Origin: Gammaproteobacteria bacterium
GTDB taxonomy: Bacteria; Pseudomonadota; Gammaproteobacteria; JAABTG01
Reading direction: 5' to 3'
Length of the DNA stretch: 64,000 nt
NCBI GenBank assembly: GCA_034522055.1
Contig: JAXHLS010000002.1
Coordinates: 1,364,001 to 1,428,000 of the forward strand
Made by a program: the position numbers and the translations under genes. Below the pieces are notes generated by a model. That model saw only the letters and a program-made list of their open reading frames with translations, was not told where the DNA came from and did not search any database. Each line of letters opens with the position of its first letter. Position 1 is the first letter of the stretch. Of this stretch, positions 44,562 through 53,493 are shown one piece after another.

Positions 44562-44713
44562 TATCGTTGTTACCTTCGTCTTCGTTGTCGTGTCACGCCA
44601 AGGGCCGAACAGGCGGTCACTCCCGGCGCACTAGGAGCGCGCTTGCGCGCGAATGCCGTGGCCCGTTCGCGCCCGAGGGCCATCTATCAGTGGACCGCCG
44701 GGGCGGGGAAAGG

Positions 44714-46018
44714 TTACAACGCGCCGCCGGCCTTGATGGCAAGGTAGGCGTTGACCATGGCCACCGACAACCGGGGCGGGGTCACATCCACCACCGGCAC
44801 GCCGCCCTGGCGCAGCATACCCAGGGCATGGTCGCGCTCGGCCATGTAGTCATGGGCCGCCGCCACCCGCAGGGCATCCGGCAGGGTCTCGACGGGGGCC
44901 TCCATGACCTCGTCCAGCACCACCTCCCGCAGGCTCGTGACCACCACCAGATGACGGCGCCGCAGCAGGGCCACGGCCTGGCGGAGCTCCTCCTGCTCCT
45001 CGCCGTGGAGGTTGGTCACCAGCACCACCAGGGCGCGCTTGCGCTGGCGCGCCATGAGGTCGGTGGCCGCCGCCACGTAGTCGGCCACCGTCAGGGTGGG
45101 CTGCAGATCATAGAGGGTGTTGAGGAGCAGGGTCAGGGTGGTGGCGCCCTTGCGGGGCGAAAGCCAGCGGGCCTCTCCGCCGAAGCTGGACACCCCCACC
45201 GCGTCGCCCTTGCGCAGGGCCACGTAGCTCATGAGCAGCATGGCGTTGAGGGCCTGATCGAAATGAGACAGGGTGCCGTCCCGGGTGCGCATGCGGCGGC
45301 CGCAATCCAGCAGGAACACCAGGGTCTGGTCGCGCTCGTCCTGGTACTCCTTCGAGATCAGCCGGCGCATGCGGGCGGTGGCGCGCCAGTCGATCTGGCG
45401 CAGGGCATCGCCCTGGCGGAACTCCCGCAGCTGGTGGAACTCGGAGCCCTCGCCGCGGCGCCGGCGCTTGAGGGCCCCGAACACCGACAGCTGCTGGTCC
45501 AGGGCATACACCGCATAGGGGCTCACCGCGGCGAAGTCCGGGTACACCCGCACCACCGACTTGTGGTGCAGCCGGCGGGTGCGCTGCCACAAGCCGAGGG
45601 GCGAGCCCTTCTTAAGTTGCACCACGGGAAACCGGTGCTCGCCCCGGACCCGGGGGCGGCAGCGGTAATCCAGCGCCGTCCAGCCCCCGGCGGCCGCCTC
45701 CAGGCGGCGTGGCAGGCCCTCCATCTCCATGGCCGCGGGGGCGTGGTCCGTGATGTCCACCCGGCAGGTCCGCCGGCCCGGGTTGTGGATGCGCAGGGTC
45801 ACCGTACTGAGGACCCCCAGGGGCAGGGAGCCCGCCACCCGCCGCTCCACCGCCAGGGGCGCCTCCGCCGCCAGCCCCAGGGCATCGGCCATGGCGACCA
45901 CCACCACGAAGCCCAGCCAGCCCGCCCACAGCCCCGCCGGCAGAACCCCCAGGGGAAGAAGCAGCCCCAGCAGGGCGGCCACGGCCACCAGGGCCAGCAG
46001 GCGCGGCGTGGGGATCAC
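44714..46018 (-). CDS. DUF58-domain protein
   Basis: 434 residues. Two N-terminal membrane helices (about 5-40) are followed by a beta-rich region (VERRVAGSLPLGVLSTVTLR) and the DUF58 domain, a von-Willebrand-factor-A-like fold with the family motif REFRQGDALRQIDWRATAR (about residues 190-210) and LVFLLDCGRRM, the metal-site-like segment. DUF58 proteins occur with MoxR ATPases. The start overlaps the moxR stop by four bases. The exact function is not known. Confidence 0.9.
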   Translation of the reverse strand: MIPTPRLLALVAVAALLGLLLPLGVLPAGLWAGWLGFVVVVAMADALGLAAEAPLAVERRVAGSLPLGVLSTVTLRIHNPGRRTCRVDITDHAPAAMEMEGLPRRLEAAAGGWTALDYRCRPRVRGEHRFPVVQLKKGSPLGLWQRTRRLHHKSVVRVYPDFAAVSPYAVYALDQQLSVFGALKRRRRGEGSEFHQLREFRQGDALRQIDWRATARMRRLISKEYQDERDQTLVFLLDCGRRMRTRDGTLSHFDQALNAMLLMSYVALRKGDAVGVSSFGGEARWLSPRKGATTLTLLLNTLYDLQPTLTVADYVAAATDLMARQRKRALVVLVTNLHGEEQEELRQAVALLRRRHLVVVTSLREVVLDEVMEAPVETLPDALRVAAAHDYMAERDHALGMLRQGGVPVVDVTPPRLSVAMVNAYLAIKAGGAL

Positions 46019-47013
46019 GTGCGAGGGGCCTCGATGCGGGCCATGATGGCCTCCAGCACGTCGTCGGGCTCGCGGCCCTCGAGTTCCAGTTCCGGGGCCA
46101 GCAGGATGCGGTGGCGCAGCACCGCCGGCAGCACCGCCTTGATGTCGTCGGGGAGCGCGTAGCCGCGGCCCGCCATGAGGGCGCGGGCGCGGGCGGTGCG
46201 CACCAGGGCGATGCCGCCGCGGGGCCCGGCGCCGATACGCACCCCCGGCCAGTCGCGGGTGGCGCGCACCAGACGCACGCCGTAGTCATGGACGGCATCG
46301 TCCACCCGCACCCGGGCGGACGCCTGCTGGAGGCGGATCACGGTATCCGGGTCGATCACCCGGGGCACCCGGGAGACGTCGAGCTGGTCGCCCACCCGAG
46401 CCCCGGTGACGGCGCGCACCATGCGGGACTCCTCGGCCTCGGAGGGGTAGTCGATGCGCAGCTTCAAAAGGAAGCGGTCGACCTGGGCCTCGGGCAGGGG
46501 GTAGGTGCCCTCCTGTTCGATGGGGTTCTGGGTGGCGATGGTCATGAAGGGCCGGGGCACGGCCATGGCCTGGCCCTCGATGCTCACCTGTTGCTCCTGC
46601 ATCACCTCCAGCAGGGCGGACTGGGTCTTGGCCGGCGCGCGATTGATCTCGTCCGCCAGCAGCAGGCTGGTGAAGGCGGGGCCCTTGCGCACCGTGAAAC
46701 GCTCGTTTTTCATGTCGTAGAGCACATGGCCGGTGATGTCCGTGGGCATCAGGTCGGGGGTGAACTGGATGCGCGCGAAGGCCCCGTCATAGGTCTTGGC
46801 CAGGGCCCGCGCCAGTAGGGTCTTGCCCAGGCCAGGCACCCCCTCCAGCAGCACGTGGCCGGCCGCCAGCAGAGCGGTGAGGAGCATGTCCACCACCTCC
46901 TCCTGGCCCACCACGGCACGGCCCACGGCTTCCCGCAAGCGTGCGGCGATGGCCCCGGCCTCCTCCACCGCGGCCCCCGACAGGGGGGCGGAGGTCTCGT
47001 CTTGCTCGTTCAT
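46015..47013 (-). CDS. MoxR-family AAA+ ATPase
   Basis: 332 residues. Walker A is GVPGLGKTLLARAL (about 42-55), Walker B LLLADEINRAPAKTQSALLE, then the sensor and arginine-finger region. MoxR ATPases act as chaperones that assemble or activate complexes and are nearly always encoded beside a vWA/DUF58 protein, as here. It overlaps the DUF58 and DUF4350 genes by four bases on each side. Targets here are unknown. Confidence 0.94.
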   Translation of the reverse strand: MNEQDETSAPLSGAAVEEAGAIAARLREAVGRAVVGQEEVVDMLLTALLAAGHVLLEGVPGLGKTLLARALAKTYDGAFARIQFTPDLMPTDITGHVLYDMKNERFTVRKGPAFTSLLLADEINRAPAKTQSALLEVMQEQQVSIEGQAMAVPRPFMTIATQNPIEQEGTYPLPEAQVDRFLLKLRIDYPSEAEESRMVRAVTGARVGDQLDVSRVPRVIDPDTVIRLQQASARVRVDDAVHDYGVRLVRATRDWPGVRIGAGPRGGIALVRTARARALMAGRGYALPDDIKAVLPAVLRHRILLAPELELEGREPDDVLEAIMARIEAPRT

Positions 47014-48143
47014 AGTCGCTTCCTTATGGCTTCCAGGGTGGCGACCCGTTCCACGAACTCCTGGGGAGACGGGCGCCGGAGGGGCTCGAGGGCCGCGGCC
47101 ACCTGTGGGCCCGGCAGGCCGCTCATGCGGGCGATCATGCGTACCTGTTCGTCATGGGGACGGCGGCCGAACCCCCCGGCCCGCCCCGCGGCACGGGCCA
47201 CCAGGGCGCGGCGCTGGGCCTCCAGCAGGCCCTCGGCCCGACCGCGGCGCCACAGGAACCAGCCGGCCGCCTCGATGTGCTCCAGCAGACTGCGCCGCGG
47301 CGCCTCCGGCGCACCGGCGAGGCGGCCGAAGCGATGACCCCGCCACCACAGGAACAGCGCCGCCATGAGGGCGAGGGACAGCAGGGTCTCGGGGATGCGT
47401 TGCCACAGCCACGCCGCCAGGCCGGGCATCCCGGGATCCCGGGCGAAGGCCACCCGCGGTGCCGTTCCGCCGGGGGCCAGCAGGCGCACCAGCAATTCGG
47501 CATGATCGTGCTCACCCAGCCGGCGGTTGGTGAAGGGATCGAGGGTCGCCAGGGCCGTCACCCGGCCCCGGCCCACCCGCCCCTCCAGCACCAGGGCGCC
47601 GTAAACATCCGCCGCCAGGTCGCGGTATCCCGCCCCGCCGGCGAGGCGGGTCGTGCCGCGGAACTCCGCCTTCAGCACGGCCCCGTCGAGGGCCATGGTA
47701 ACGGCCCCCGGGGAGGTGGTGTCGTCCGCACGGTGGCTGCCGAGGCCGAGGGCCGCAAACAACGGATCGGCATCATCGTCGCCGCCCGCCGGCGCCGGCA
47801 CCACCAGATGGCCGCCGCCGGACACCCAGTCCAGCAACGGCGCCAGCAGGGGGCCGGCGAGGCCGGGACGGGGGCCGGCGACCACCAGCACATCCACCTC
47901 CGCCGGCGGTCCCTCGCCCCAGGGATGAGCGCGCAGGCGGCGCACCGGCACGCCCATGCGGCCTAGCAGGCGGGTGGCCGCCAGGTAGGGGTCGCGGGCC
48001 GCCTCGCCCCGGGGCCCCGTCTCCACCTCGATCTCGACCCATGCGCCCTGGTTGTAGACCCACAGCCCCAGGGCACCCAGGGCACCCAGGGCACCCAGGG
48101 ACAGTACCAGGACCAGCCCCCATGCCACCATCCGCGGGCTCAT
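47010..48143 (-). CDS. DUF4350-domain membrane protein
   Basis: 377 residues from the ATG at 48143. A signal-anchor helix (VLVLSLGALGALGALGLWV) contains an in-frame triple repeat LGA. Then comes a Rossmann-like domain (VDVLVVAGPRPGLAG, LLDWVSGGGHLVVPAP), a second membrane helix near residue 270 (LLSLALMAALFLWWRG) and an Arg-rich cytosolic tail. It fits the DUF4350 family found in these MoxR clusters. The overlap with the DUF4129 gene and with moxR (four bases each) supports one operon. Confidence 0.85.
   Translation of the reverse strand: MSPRMVAWGLVLVLSLGALGALGALGLWVYNQGAWVEIEVETGPRGEAARDPYLAATRLLGRMGVPVRRLRAHPWGEGPPAEVDVLVVAGPRPGLAGPLLAPLLDWVSGGGHLVVPAPAGGDDDADPLFAALGLGSHRADDTTSPGAVTMALDGAVLKAEFRGTTRLAGGAGYRDLAADVYGALVLEGRVGRGRVTALATLDPFTNRRLGEHDHAELLVRLLAPGGTAPRVAFARDPGMPGLAAWLWQRIPETLLSLALMAALFLWWRGHRFGRLAGAPEAPRRSLLEHIEAAGWFLWRRGRAEGLLEAQRRALVARAAGRAGGFGRRPHDEQVRMIARMSGLPGPQVAAALEPLRRPSPQEFVERVATLEAIRKRL
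48071..48100. repeat. Tandem 9-bp repeat in the DUF4350 signal-anchor region
   Basis: GGGCACCCA occurs three times in a row on the plus strand (48071-48097), encoding Leu-Gly-Ala units on the minus strand. A unit of nine bases keeps the reading frame on slippage, so the helix length could vary between strains. Confidence 0.85.
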
Positions 48144-49579
48144 GGCCTCCCCTCTGCCCGCGGCCAACCCCGCAGCAGGTCCTCGAACTCCGCCTGCCGG
48201 GGTAGTTGCCGGGCATAGGCGGCGGCCTGCCACAGCCGGGTGACGCGCGCCACATAGGCGTAATCCCCCGCCGGCAGGGCTCCATGCAGGGCCGCCAGCA
48301 CCTCGTCCTCGGTGGCGCTGTCCCGGACCCCGGCGCCGGCGGCGGCGAGGCAGCCGCGGTAGAGCAGCGACAGGGCGGCGCGGCGGCGGCCCGCGGCCCA
48401 CAACTCGCGGGCCGCCGCCGGGACATCCGCGGGCAGGGGGGCCTGCTGCGCGTCGCCGGCGAAACGCGGGGCGGCGGGTATGGCCGTCTCCCGGGGCCGG
48501 CGGCGGCCCCGCGGCAGCCAGCGCCGGCCATAGTACAAGGCGGCCACCACCAGGGCGGCGGCCATCCCCCACAGCAGGCCCTCGGTGGCGCGGGCGAGCC
48601 ACAACACCCAGCGGGCGATGCCTTCCGGATCCAGGGAGGGCTCCTCGTCCGCCGACTCGCCGCGCCAGCGCCAGACGGTGAAGCGGCGGGTGGTGTCGAA
48701 ATCCTCGTGGGCCAGCACCTCGGCGGCGACCACGCCCGCCTCGCCGCTGGGACGCCGGCCGTCGTGGACGGGGGTGTCGAAGGCGCTCGCCCCGGCCTGG
48801 GGCAGGGGCACCAGCACCACGGCCAGCACCAGGGCGGCCGTGCCCGCCAGGCGGGCCGCGATGCGGCGCAGCCGCAGCTCGATGTCCCAGCCCTCCAGCT
48901 CGCTGCGCCGGTTGAGATAGATGGCGAAGCCGGCGGCCACGTAGAAGGGCTCCACCACCAGGAAACCCGCCATCAGCAGCAGGTTCCACAACAGCGCCTC
49001 GGGCCCCGTGGCCGCGGTCAGACGGTCGATGACGTCCACGTCCATGCCGGCGGGGACCATGACCGCCGCCAGCACGACGACGCCTATGACCAGGATCACC
49101 TCCATGTGCACACACACCAGGGTGAGGAGCGCGGCCTGGCTGCGGCCGCGCCGGGCCAGGGTGCGCAGGCGTTCCCGGCGGGCCCGGCCGTGCAGCCGCT
49201 CCAACTGCATGATGGGGGTGCGGAAGGAACGGATGGTGTCGAGGCGCAACAGCGACAGCTGCAGCCCCAAGCCATTGCTCATGAGGCCGGGCAGGGCCCG
49301 CAGGGTCTGGCCGGTGGCCGGCAGGGCACCGAACAGGCCCTGGCTGTAGACATGGAGCAGCAGGCGGTCGAACAGGGGTTTGAGCCACCACATCACCACG
49401 GGCACCCAGGCCGGCGAGGACCACAGCAGCAGGCTGACGACGCCGTAGACACTCAGCACCAGCAGCAGGAAGGGTGGGTATACGGCACGCCACCATGCCT
49501 GGGTCATGGCGAGGCCCAGATCGCTGGCCTCCCAGGGCGAGCGCGGGCGCAGGGCGACGGTGACGTCAGCGAGGCGCAT
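48140..49579 (-). CDS. DUF4129-domain multi-pass membrane protein
   Basis: 479 residues. At least four or five membrane helices in the first 260 residues (for example FLLLVLSVYGVVSLLLW, VILVIGVVVLAAVMVPAG) and one at about 325-345 are followed by the cytosolic DUF4129 region with AARELWAAGRRRAALSLLYR and VRDSATEDEV. The family stands in MoxR/DUF58 clusters and resembles the C-terminal domain of transglutaminase-like proteins, though no transglutaminase domain is present. Start overlaps with the SpoIIM-like gene and stop with the DUF4350 gene. Confidence 0.85.
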   Translation of the reverse strand: MRLADVTVALRPRSPWEASDLGLAMTQAWWRAVYPPFLLLVLSVYGVVSLLLWSSPAWVPVVMWWLKPLFDRLLLHVYSQGLFGALPATGQTLRALPGLMSNGLGLQLSLLRLDTIRSFRTPIMQLERLHGRARRERLRTLARRGRSQAALLTLVCVHMEVILVIGVVVLAAVMVPAGMDVDVIDRLTAATGPEALLWNLLLMAGFLVVEPFYVAAGFAIYLNRRSELEGWDIELRLRRIAARLAGTAALVLAVVLVPLPQAGASAFDTPVHDGRRPSGEAGVVAAEVLAHEDFDTTRRFTVWRWRGESADEEPSLDPEGIARWVLWLARATEGLLWGMAAALVVAALYYGRRWLPRGRRRPRETAIPAAPRFAGDAQQAPLPADVPAAARELWAAGRRRAALSLLYRGCLAAAGAGVRDSATEDEVLAALHGALPAGDYAYVARVTRLWQAAAYARQLPRQAEFEDLLRGWPRAEGRP

Positions 49580-50531
49580 GGTCGCGGCCCGCCAGCACCA
49601 GATAAGCCATGAGCAGCAGCCACAGGGCCACGCCCACGCCGTACTTCACCGCCGGGGCCGGGGTCGTGAGGGAGGACCAGAAGGCCTCCACGAAGGCCGC
49701 CGCCAGGAACAGCAGGGCGGCGCCGTAGATGAGACGCACCCCCACCACCGCGTCCTCCCGCAACGCCCGCAGGCGAGTGCGCGGGCCGGGCGCCACCAGG
49801 GCCCAGCCGAGGCGCAGGCCCGCCGCCCCCGAAAGCACGATGGCCGTGAGTTCGAAGGCACTGTGGCCGGCGACGAAGCCCCAGAAGGTATGGATGTAGC
49901 CGATGGCCGTGAGATGGCCGGCCACCGCGCCGATGTGGATGCCGTTCAGGGCCAGGAAGAACAGGGTGCCGAGGCCGGCGGGCAGGCCACCGGCGAAGGT
50001 GCGAAAGCCGATGCCGGTGTTGTTGCGCAGATAGAAGCCGAACATCATGACGTCGCTGTCGGCGCCCCGCGCCTGGCCCACCCGGCGGTGCTCGCCGGGG
50101 CTGTACATGGCCTCCATGCGCCGCACCTCCTCGCCATCCATCACCGTGTAGACCAGTTCGGGCCGGAACTGCAGGGCCACCAGCAACATGAGTAACGGCC
50201 CCAGGAAGCACAGTGCGGAGGCCAGCACGAAGGGCCACTCCCGGCGCACCAGCCGCGGATAACCGCGAGTGAGGAAATCCCCGAGCGGGCGCCACAACGG
50301 CCGGCGGGCGCCGTAGAAACGCTGGTGGCCCTCCAGCACCAGGCCGTGCAGGCGCTCCACCACCCCGCTGCTGTAATGGCGGGCCCGGGCCAGGGCATAG
50401 TGGTGGCAGACACGGCGGTAGAGGGCGGGCAGGGCGGCGACGTCCGCCGGCGGCGCGCCCCGGTCGCGCAGGACCGCGGCCAGCCGTTGCCACTCTTCCT
50501 CATGGAGGGCCACGAAACGGTCCTGGTTCAT
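49566..50531 (-). CDS. SpoIIM-like (stage II sporulation protein M) membrane protein
   Basis: 321 residues. A soluble N-terminal helical part (to about residue 100, with RRVCHHYALARARHYSSG) is followed by five or six membrane helices with the SpoIIM-domain look (NNTGIGFRTFAGGLPAGLGTL, YIHTFWGFVAGHSAFELTAI). The HSAFELTA motif is conserved in the family. This organism does not sporulate; in Gram-negatives the gene is a fixed part of the MoxR/DUF58 cluster. Role unknown. Confidence 0.88.
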   Translation of the reverse strand: MNQDRFVALHEEEWQRLAAVLRDRGAPPADVAALPALYRRVCHHYALARARHYSSGVVERLHGLVLEGHQRFYGARRPLWRPLGDFLTRGYPRLVRREWPFVLASALCFLGPLLMLLVALQFRPELVYTVMDGEEVRRMEAMYSPGEHRRVGQARGADSDVMMFGFYLRNNTGIGFRTFAGGLPAGLGTLFFLALNGIHIGAVAGHLTAIGYIHTFWGFVAGHSAFELTAIVLSGAAGLRLGWALVAPGPRTRLRALREDAVVGVRLIYGAALLFLAAAFVEAFWSSLTTPAPAVKYGVGVALWLLLMAYLVLAGRDHAPR

Positions 50532-51220
50532 CGTTCCCCCGCGTACCAGGCGGCGAAGCGGACCAAGGACTCCGCCGGGTCCCCGCTGCCGGCCACCAGG
50601 GGGCCGGTGAGGGCCGCCAGCTCCCGGGCCCGCTCATCGGACAGCAGCTGGCGCCGCTCGGCGAAATCGAGCACCGCCTGGCGCTCCTCCGCCCGCAACT
50701 CGAAGGGCGGAGCGGCCCCTTCGATGCGGGGCATCCCCTCCCGGGGCCGCGGGTCCCGGCCGTACACCACCAGGGTGCCGGCGGCCACGTCCCCGAGGCG
50801 CCTGAAGTCACGGTTCAGCATCATGGCCACCAGCCCCACGCCATAGAACAGGGGCAAGAAATCCACGAAGCGCAGCAGGTTGCGGATCAGGGAGGCCGCC
50901 AGGGTCACGGGGGTACCGTTGTCGGCGATGACTCGCAGGCCCAGGGAACGCTTGCCCGGGGTCGCGCCATGGAACAGGACCTCACCCACCACCGGATAGA
51001 ACCACTCGCCGAGGAACAGCAGCACCAGGAACAGGCCGGTGCCGAAACGCCCCATGGGCAGCAGCACCAGGGCCAGCACGATATAGAAACCCAGCCGGAT
51101 GAGGACATCCAACGCCCACGCCAGTCCGCGGGCCACGGGCCCTGCCACCTGCAGCCCCAGCTCCACCCCTTCGGGGGTCTCCAGATATTTCAGCGTATCG
51201 ATCATCCCCAGCACATTCAT
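50528..51220 (-). CDS. RDD-family membrane protein
   Basis: 230 residues from the ATG at 51220. About three or four membrane helices (GFYIVLALVLLPMG, FLVLLFLGEWFYPVV) carry the RDD pattern: Arg in PVARGLAWALD and the Asp-containing loops ending DFRRLGDVAAGTLVVY, with TPGKRSLGLRV in between. It is the first gene of the six-gene cluster and overlaps the SpoIIM-like gene by four bases. Function unknown; some RDD proteins move ions. Confidence 0.85.
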   Translation of the reverse strand: MNVLGMIDTLKYLETPEGVELGLQVAGPVARGLAWALDVLIRLGFYIVLALVLLPMGRFGTGLFLVLLFLGEWFYPVVGEVLFHGATPGKRSLGLRVIADNGTPVTLAASLIRNLLRFVDFLPLFYGVGLVAMMLNRDFRRLGDVAAGTLVVYGRDPRPREGMPRIEGAAPPFELRAEERQAVLDFAERRQLLSDERARELAALTGPLVAGSGDPAESLVRFAAWYAGER

Positions 51221-51388
51221 GGCCTGACGGGGGCACCCTCCCGCGGACACCGTGGCTCGCGGCGCCGACGCGAGCGGGACTTCCGTCAGACTTAACGTGA
51301 AAGAACCCGGCCTTTGGGCGAGCGCGATTCTGGCGTGACGCATGCCGGGCGCAAGGAACGTTGGCGGGTTGTCAGTCTACAGAACGAC

Positions 51389-51844
51389 TCAGGCAGCGAT
51401 GTAGCCGTGTTTGGCCAGCATCTTCAGCCAGCGAGGCGCGTTGCGGCCGACCATCAGTGCTTCGTAATCGACGGTGCGATCCTGATAGGGTGTCATGTTG
51501 GTGAGCATGGCATAGACGATACGCAGCATCTTGTGGGCCAGGGCGATGATGGAGCGCTTGTGTCCCTTACGTATGGACAGGGCGGAGAACTTGTCCTTGA
51601 GGGCGCAGCGGGTTCGTGAGGCGGCCTGGGCGAACTCGCACAACAGGCGTCGCACCCAAGCATTGCCCTTGCGCGTGCGTCCGCGCTTGCGTTTGCCGGC
51701 ACTCTCGTTATTGCCGGGACAGATCCCGACCCAGGAAGCCAGGCGTTCGGCGCTGCCGAAGCTGTCCATGTCGGTGCCGATTTCCACCAGCAGCATGGCG
51801 GCGCCCATGCGGTCGATGCCGGGAACGGTTTCCAGCAGGCTCAT
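51389..51844 (-). pseudogene. IS110 transposase, C-terminal part (transposase_20 domain)
   Basis: 151 residues. It holds the C-terminal transposase_20 domain: TVPGIDRMGAAMLLVEIG, SAERLASWVGICPGNNESAG (the conserved Ser is in the ESAG motif) and KGNAWVRRLLCEFA. Its ATG overlaps the TGA of the N-terminal frame (ATGA). One added C in the CCCC run just before the break would fuse the two into the normal LAPWEAQMSLLETVPGI sequence. So this is either a frameshift mutation or a -1 slippage site; translational re-initiation at the ATGA could also give a separate protein. Confidence 0.8.
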
Positions 51845-52602
51845 CTGCGCCTCCCAGGGGCAAGGCCATCGAGCAGTTCCTGTGCGAAGCGGGCCATCGT
51901 GGCTTCCAGGTACTCGATATGCGCCATGATCTCGTTGAGCACGAAGCGGTGCTTTGCGCTGAGTTCTTCCGGTTGCAGGGCTTCGAACAGATCCTCACGG
52001 CTGGCCCGCAGGCGTCCGGCGCGATTGAGGATGGCATCGATGGGCGCATCGGCCAGCAGGGCCTTGACCATGGCCCGTGCAGCCTGCCCATGCAGATCGG
52101 AGACCAGCACATTCAGGCGGATCCCGGCATCGGCCAGCACCTTGTGTAGCCGGTTCTTCTCCGCGGCCAGCATTCCACCCAACTTCTGGTGCTGCCGGGA
52201 GATCAGGCGCAGGTGACGGATGTCGGCCGGAGGAATGAACGAGGCCCGCACCAGGCCCGCCCGCGCCAGCGTAGCCAGCCACTGGGCATCGGAGATGTCC
52301 GTCTTGCGGCCGGGCACGTTCTTGACATGACGGGCATTGACCACCCAGGCCGCGATGCCTACTCGCTCCAATGCCGCATAGGGGCTCTTCCAGTAAATCC
52401 CCGTGCTTTCCATGACAACGATGTCCGGGGCGAACCCGTGTGCCCACTCTGCCAGTGCCCGACGCTCCCGCTTGAAGCCACCAAACTCGCGTTGTTCCAC
52501 TGCCACACTGCCATCGGCTTGCTCGGTCAGGGCGCAGGCCGTGATCTTGTTCTGGTGCACATCCAGACCGATGACCCGCTGGTGAATCGGGGTGATGTCC
52601 AT
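51841..52602 (-). pseudogene. IS110 transposase, N-terminal part (DEDD catalytic domain)
   Basis: 253 residues from the ATG at 52602, which has a strong AGGAGG site. The RuvC-like DEDD residues are seen in VIGLDVHQNK (Asp), VVMESTGIYW (Glu) and KTDISDAQW (two Asp). It ends prematurely at LAPGRRR, where relatives continue into the C-terminal domain. IS110 transposases with bridge RNA carry out programmable recombination, but the split frame makes activity here doubtful. Confidence 0.85.
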
Positions 52603-52671
52603 GCTGACCTCCTGAGGCTGACGCACTATCATTGATGATGTGCTGTCGCCAAGGGCGCCGCCATTCAACGG

Positions 52672-52696
52672 CCTGTCGGAAACCGACGGCTCTTTT
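52672..52696 (+). terminator. Terminator-like hairpin upstream of IS110
   Basis: CCTGTCGG-AAA-CCGACGG followed by CTCTTTTT on the plus strand. It lies in the non-coding 5' region of the IS element, where it could block outside transcription into the element or belong to the bridge-RNA region. Confidence 0.45.
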
Positions 52697-52877
52697 TAAC
52701 GTGCGCTGTCCATGACCGGTTCAGGCCATGCCAAGCAATCTGGGGTACGAGTGAATGGTGGCGGGTCGAGTCAACTTGCGCGGTCTAGCGCCATCAAAAA
52801 GTATCGCGACCTCTGCCCACGGCGACGGCACCCCTATTATCTTTCATTATCGGGGGTGCCTCACAGATGCATGAGAG

Positions 52878-53081
52878 TTAACGTGAAAGTCGGGAAGCAC
52901 GAACTCCCCCTCTCCCTCTGGGACAAATCCGTCGGGAACGGATTTGAACGCGCCTCGGCGCGGCCCCGAAGGGGCGAAGGGCAGGATGCCCGAAGTACAG
53001 GGATGGGGTGAGGGAACGAACATTGGCGATACGCGCTCCGCTTTCATCATTTCGGGTGGCGCGTCTCGCCATGAGAGTTAA
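52878..53081. repeat. TTAA-bounded repeat, about 204 bp, with adjoining partial copies
   Basis: It begins TTAACGTGAAAGTCGGG and ends CGCCATGAGAGTTAA. The bases just before it, ATGAGAG, look like the end of another copy. The TTAA at 53078 is shared with a further partial copy, so two or three copies are in tandem with common TTAA junctions. Confidence 0.9.
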
Positions 53082-53128
53082 CGTGTAAGTCGCGAAGCAC
53101 GTTCTCCCCCTCTCCCTCTGGGAGAAGA
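53078..53128. repeat. Truncated tandem copy of the TTAA repeat
   Basis: It starts at the TTAA shared with the previous copy, reads TTAACGTGTAAGTCGCGAAG, then continues through CTCCCTCTGGGAGAAG and stops. About 50 bp of the left end remain. Confidence 0.8.
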
Positions 53129-53192
53129 GCTTCAGCTTATCGTTTTTCGTTGTATTCGTGGCCTGTCCGCGTGTTGATCAAAAAAGCATGAT

Positions 53193-53360
53193 CTCTCACG
53201 GAGGCACAGAGGCACGGAGAAAGGCGAGAACAACCATAGTTCCGCAACCCTCGCAGCTTCCGTGACGGCTTCCCGTCCCCGGGAAGGACTCCACTCGCCG
53301 GGCAGGTCCGCCGGGCCCATCCAACAAAAAAATCTCCGTGCCTCTGTGCCTCCGTGAGAG
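53193..53360. repeat. 168-bp element with perfect 28-bp inverted repeats
   Basis: The arms 53193-53220 and 53333-53360 are exact inverse complements (CTCTCACGGAGGCACAGAGG and on). About 112 bp of unrelated sequence lie between. Sequences like CGGAGGCACAGAGGCACGGAG recur in many environmental genomes, so this is probably a MITE-like or other dispersed repeat. A further repeat phrase of the TTCTTGGCGCTCTTGGCG kind follows at 53373-53391. No coding frame in this interval is convincing. Confidence 0.85.
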
Positions 53361-53493
53361 GAATATTTGCTGTTCTTGGCGCTCTTGGCGAGAGGAAATT
53401 CTCCTCTCTACACCCACAAATTCTGCTGACGAGGCAAAATGAAAGGAGGGGTACGATGCCGGGAGTAGCGCCCGCCATGAACGGGGAGGAGCC

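Larger units (their letters stand above)
51389..52602 (-). mobile_element. IS110-family insertion sequence with a broken transposase frame
   Basis: Two overlapping frames together make a full IS110-type DEDD transposase (51841-52602 and 51389-51844). The ends of the element are not certain, as IS110 elements have no clear terminal inverted repeats; the limits given here are those of the coding part only. IS110 elements carry a non-coding region upstream of the transposase from which the bridge RNA is made; here this would lie in 52603 to about 52870. Dispersed repeats flank the element on that side. Confidence 0.85.
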
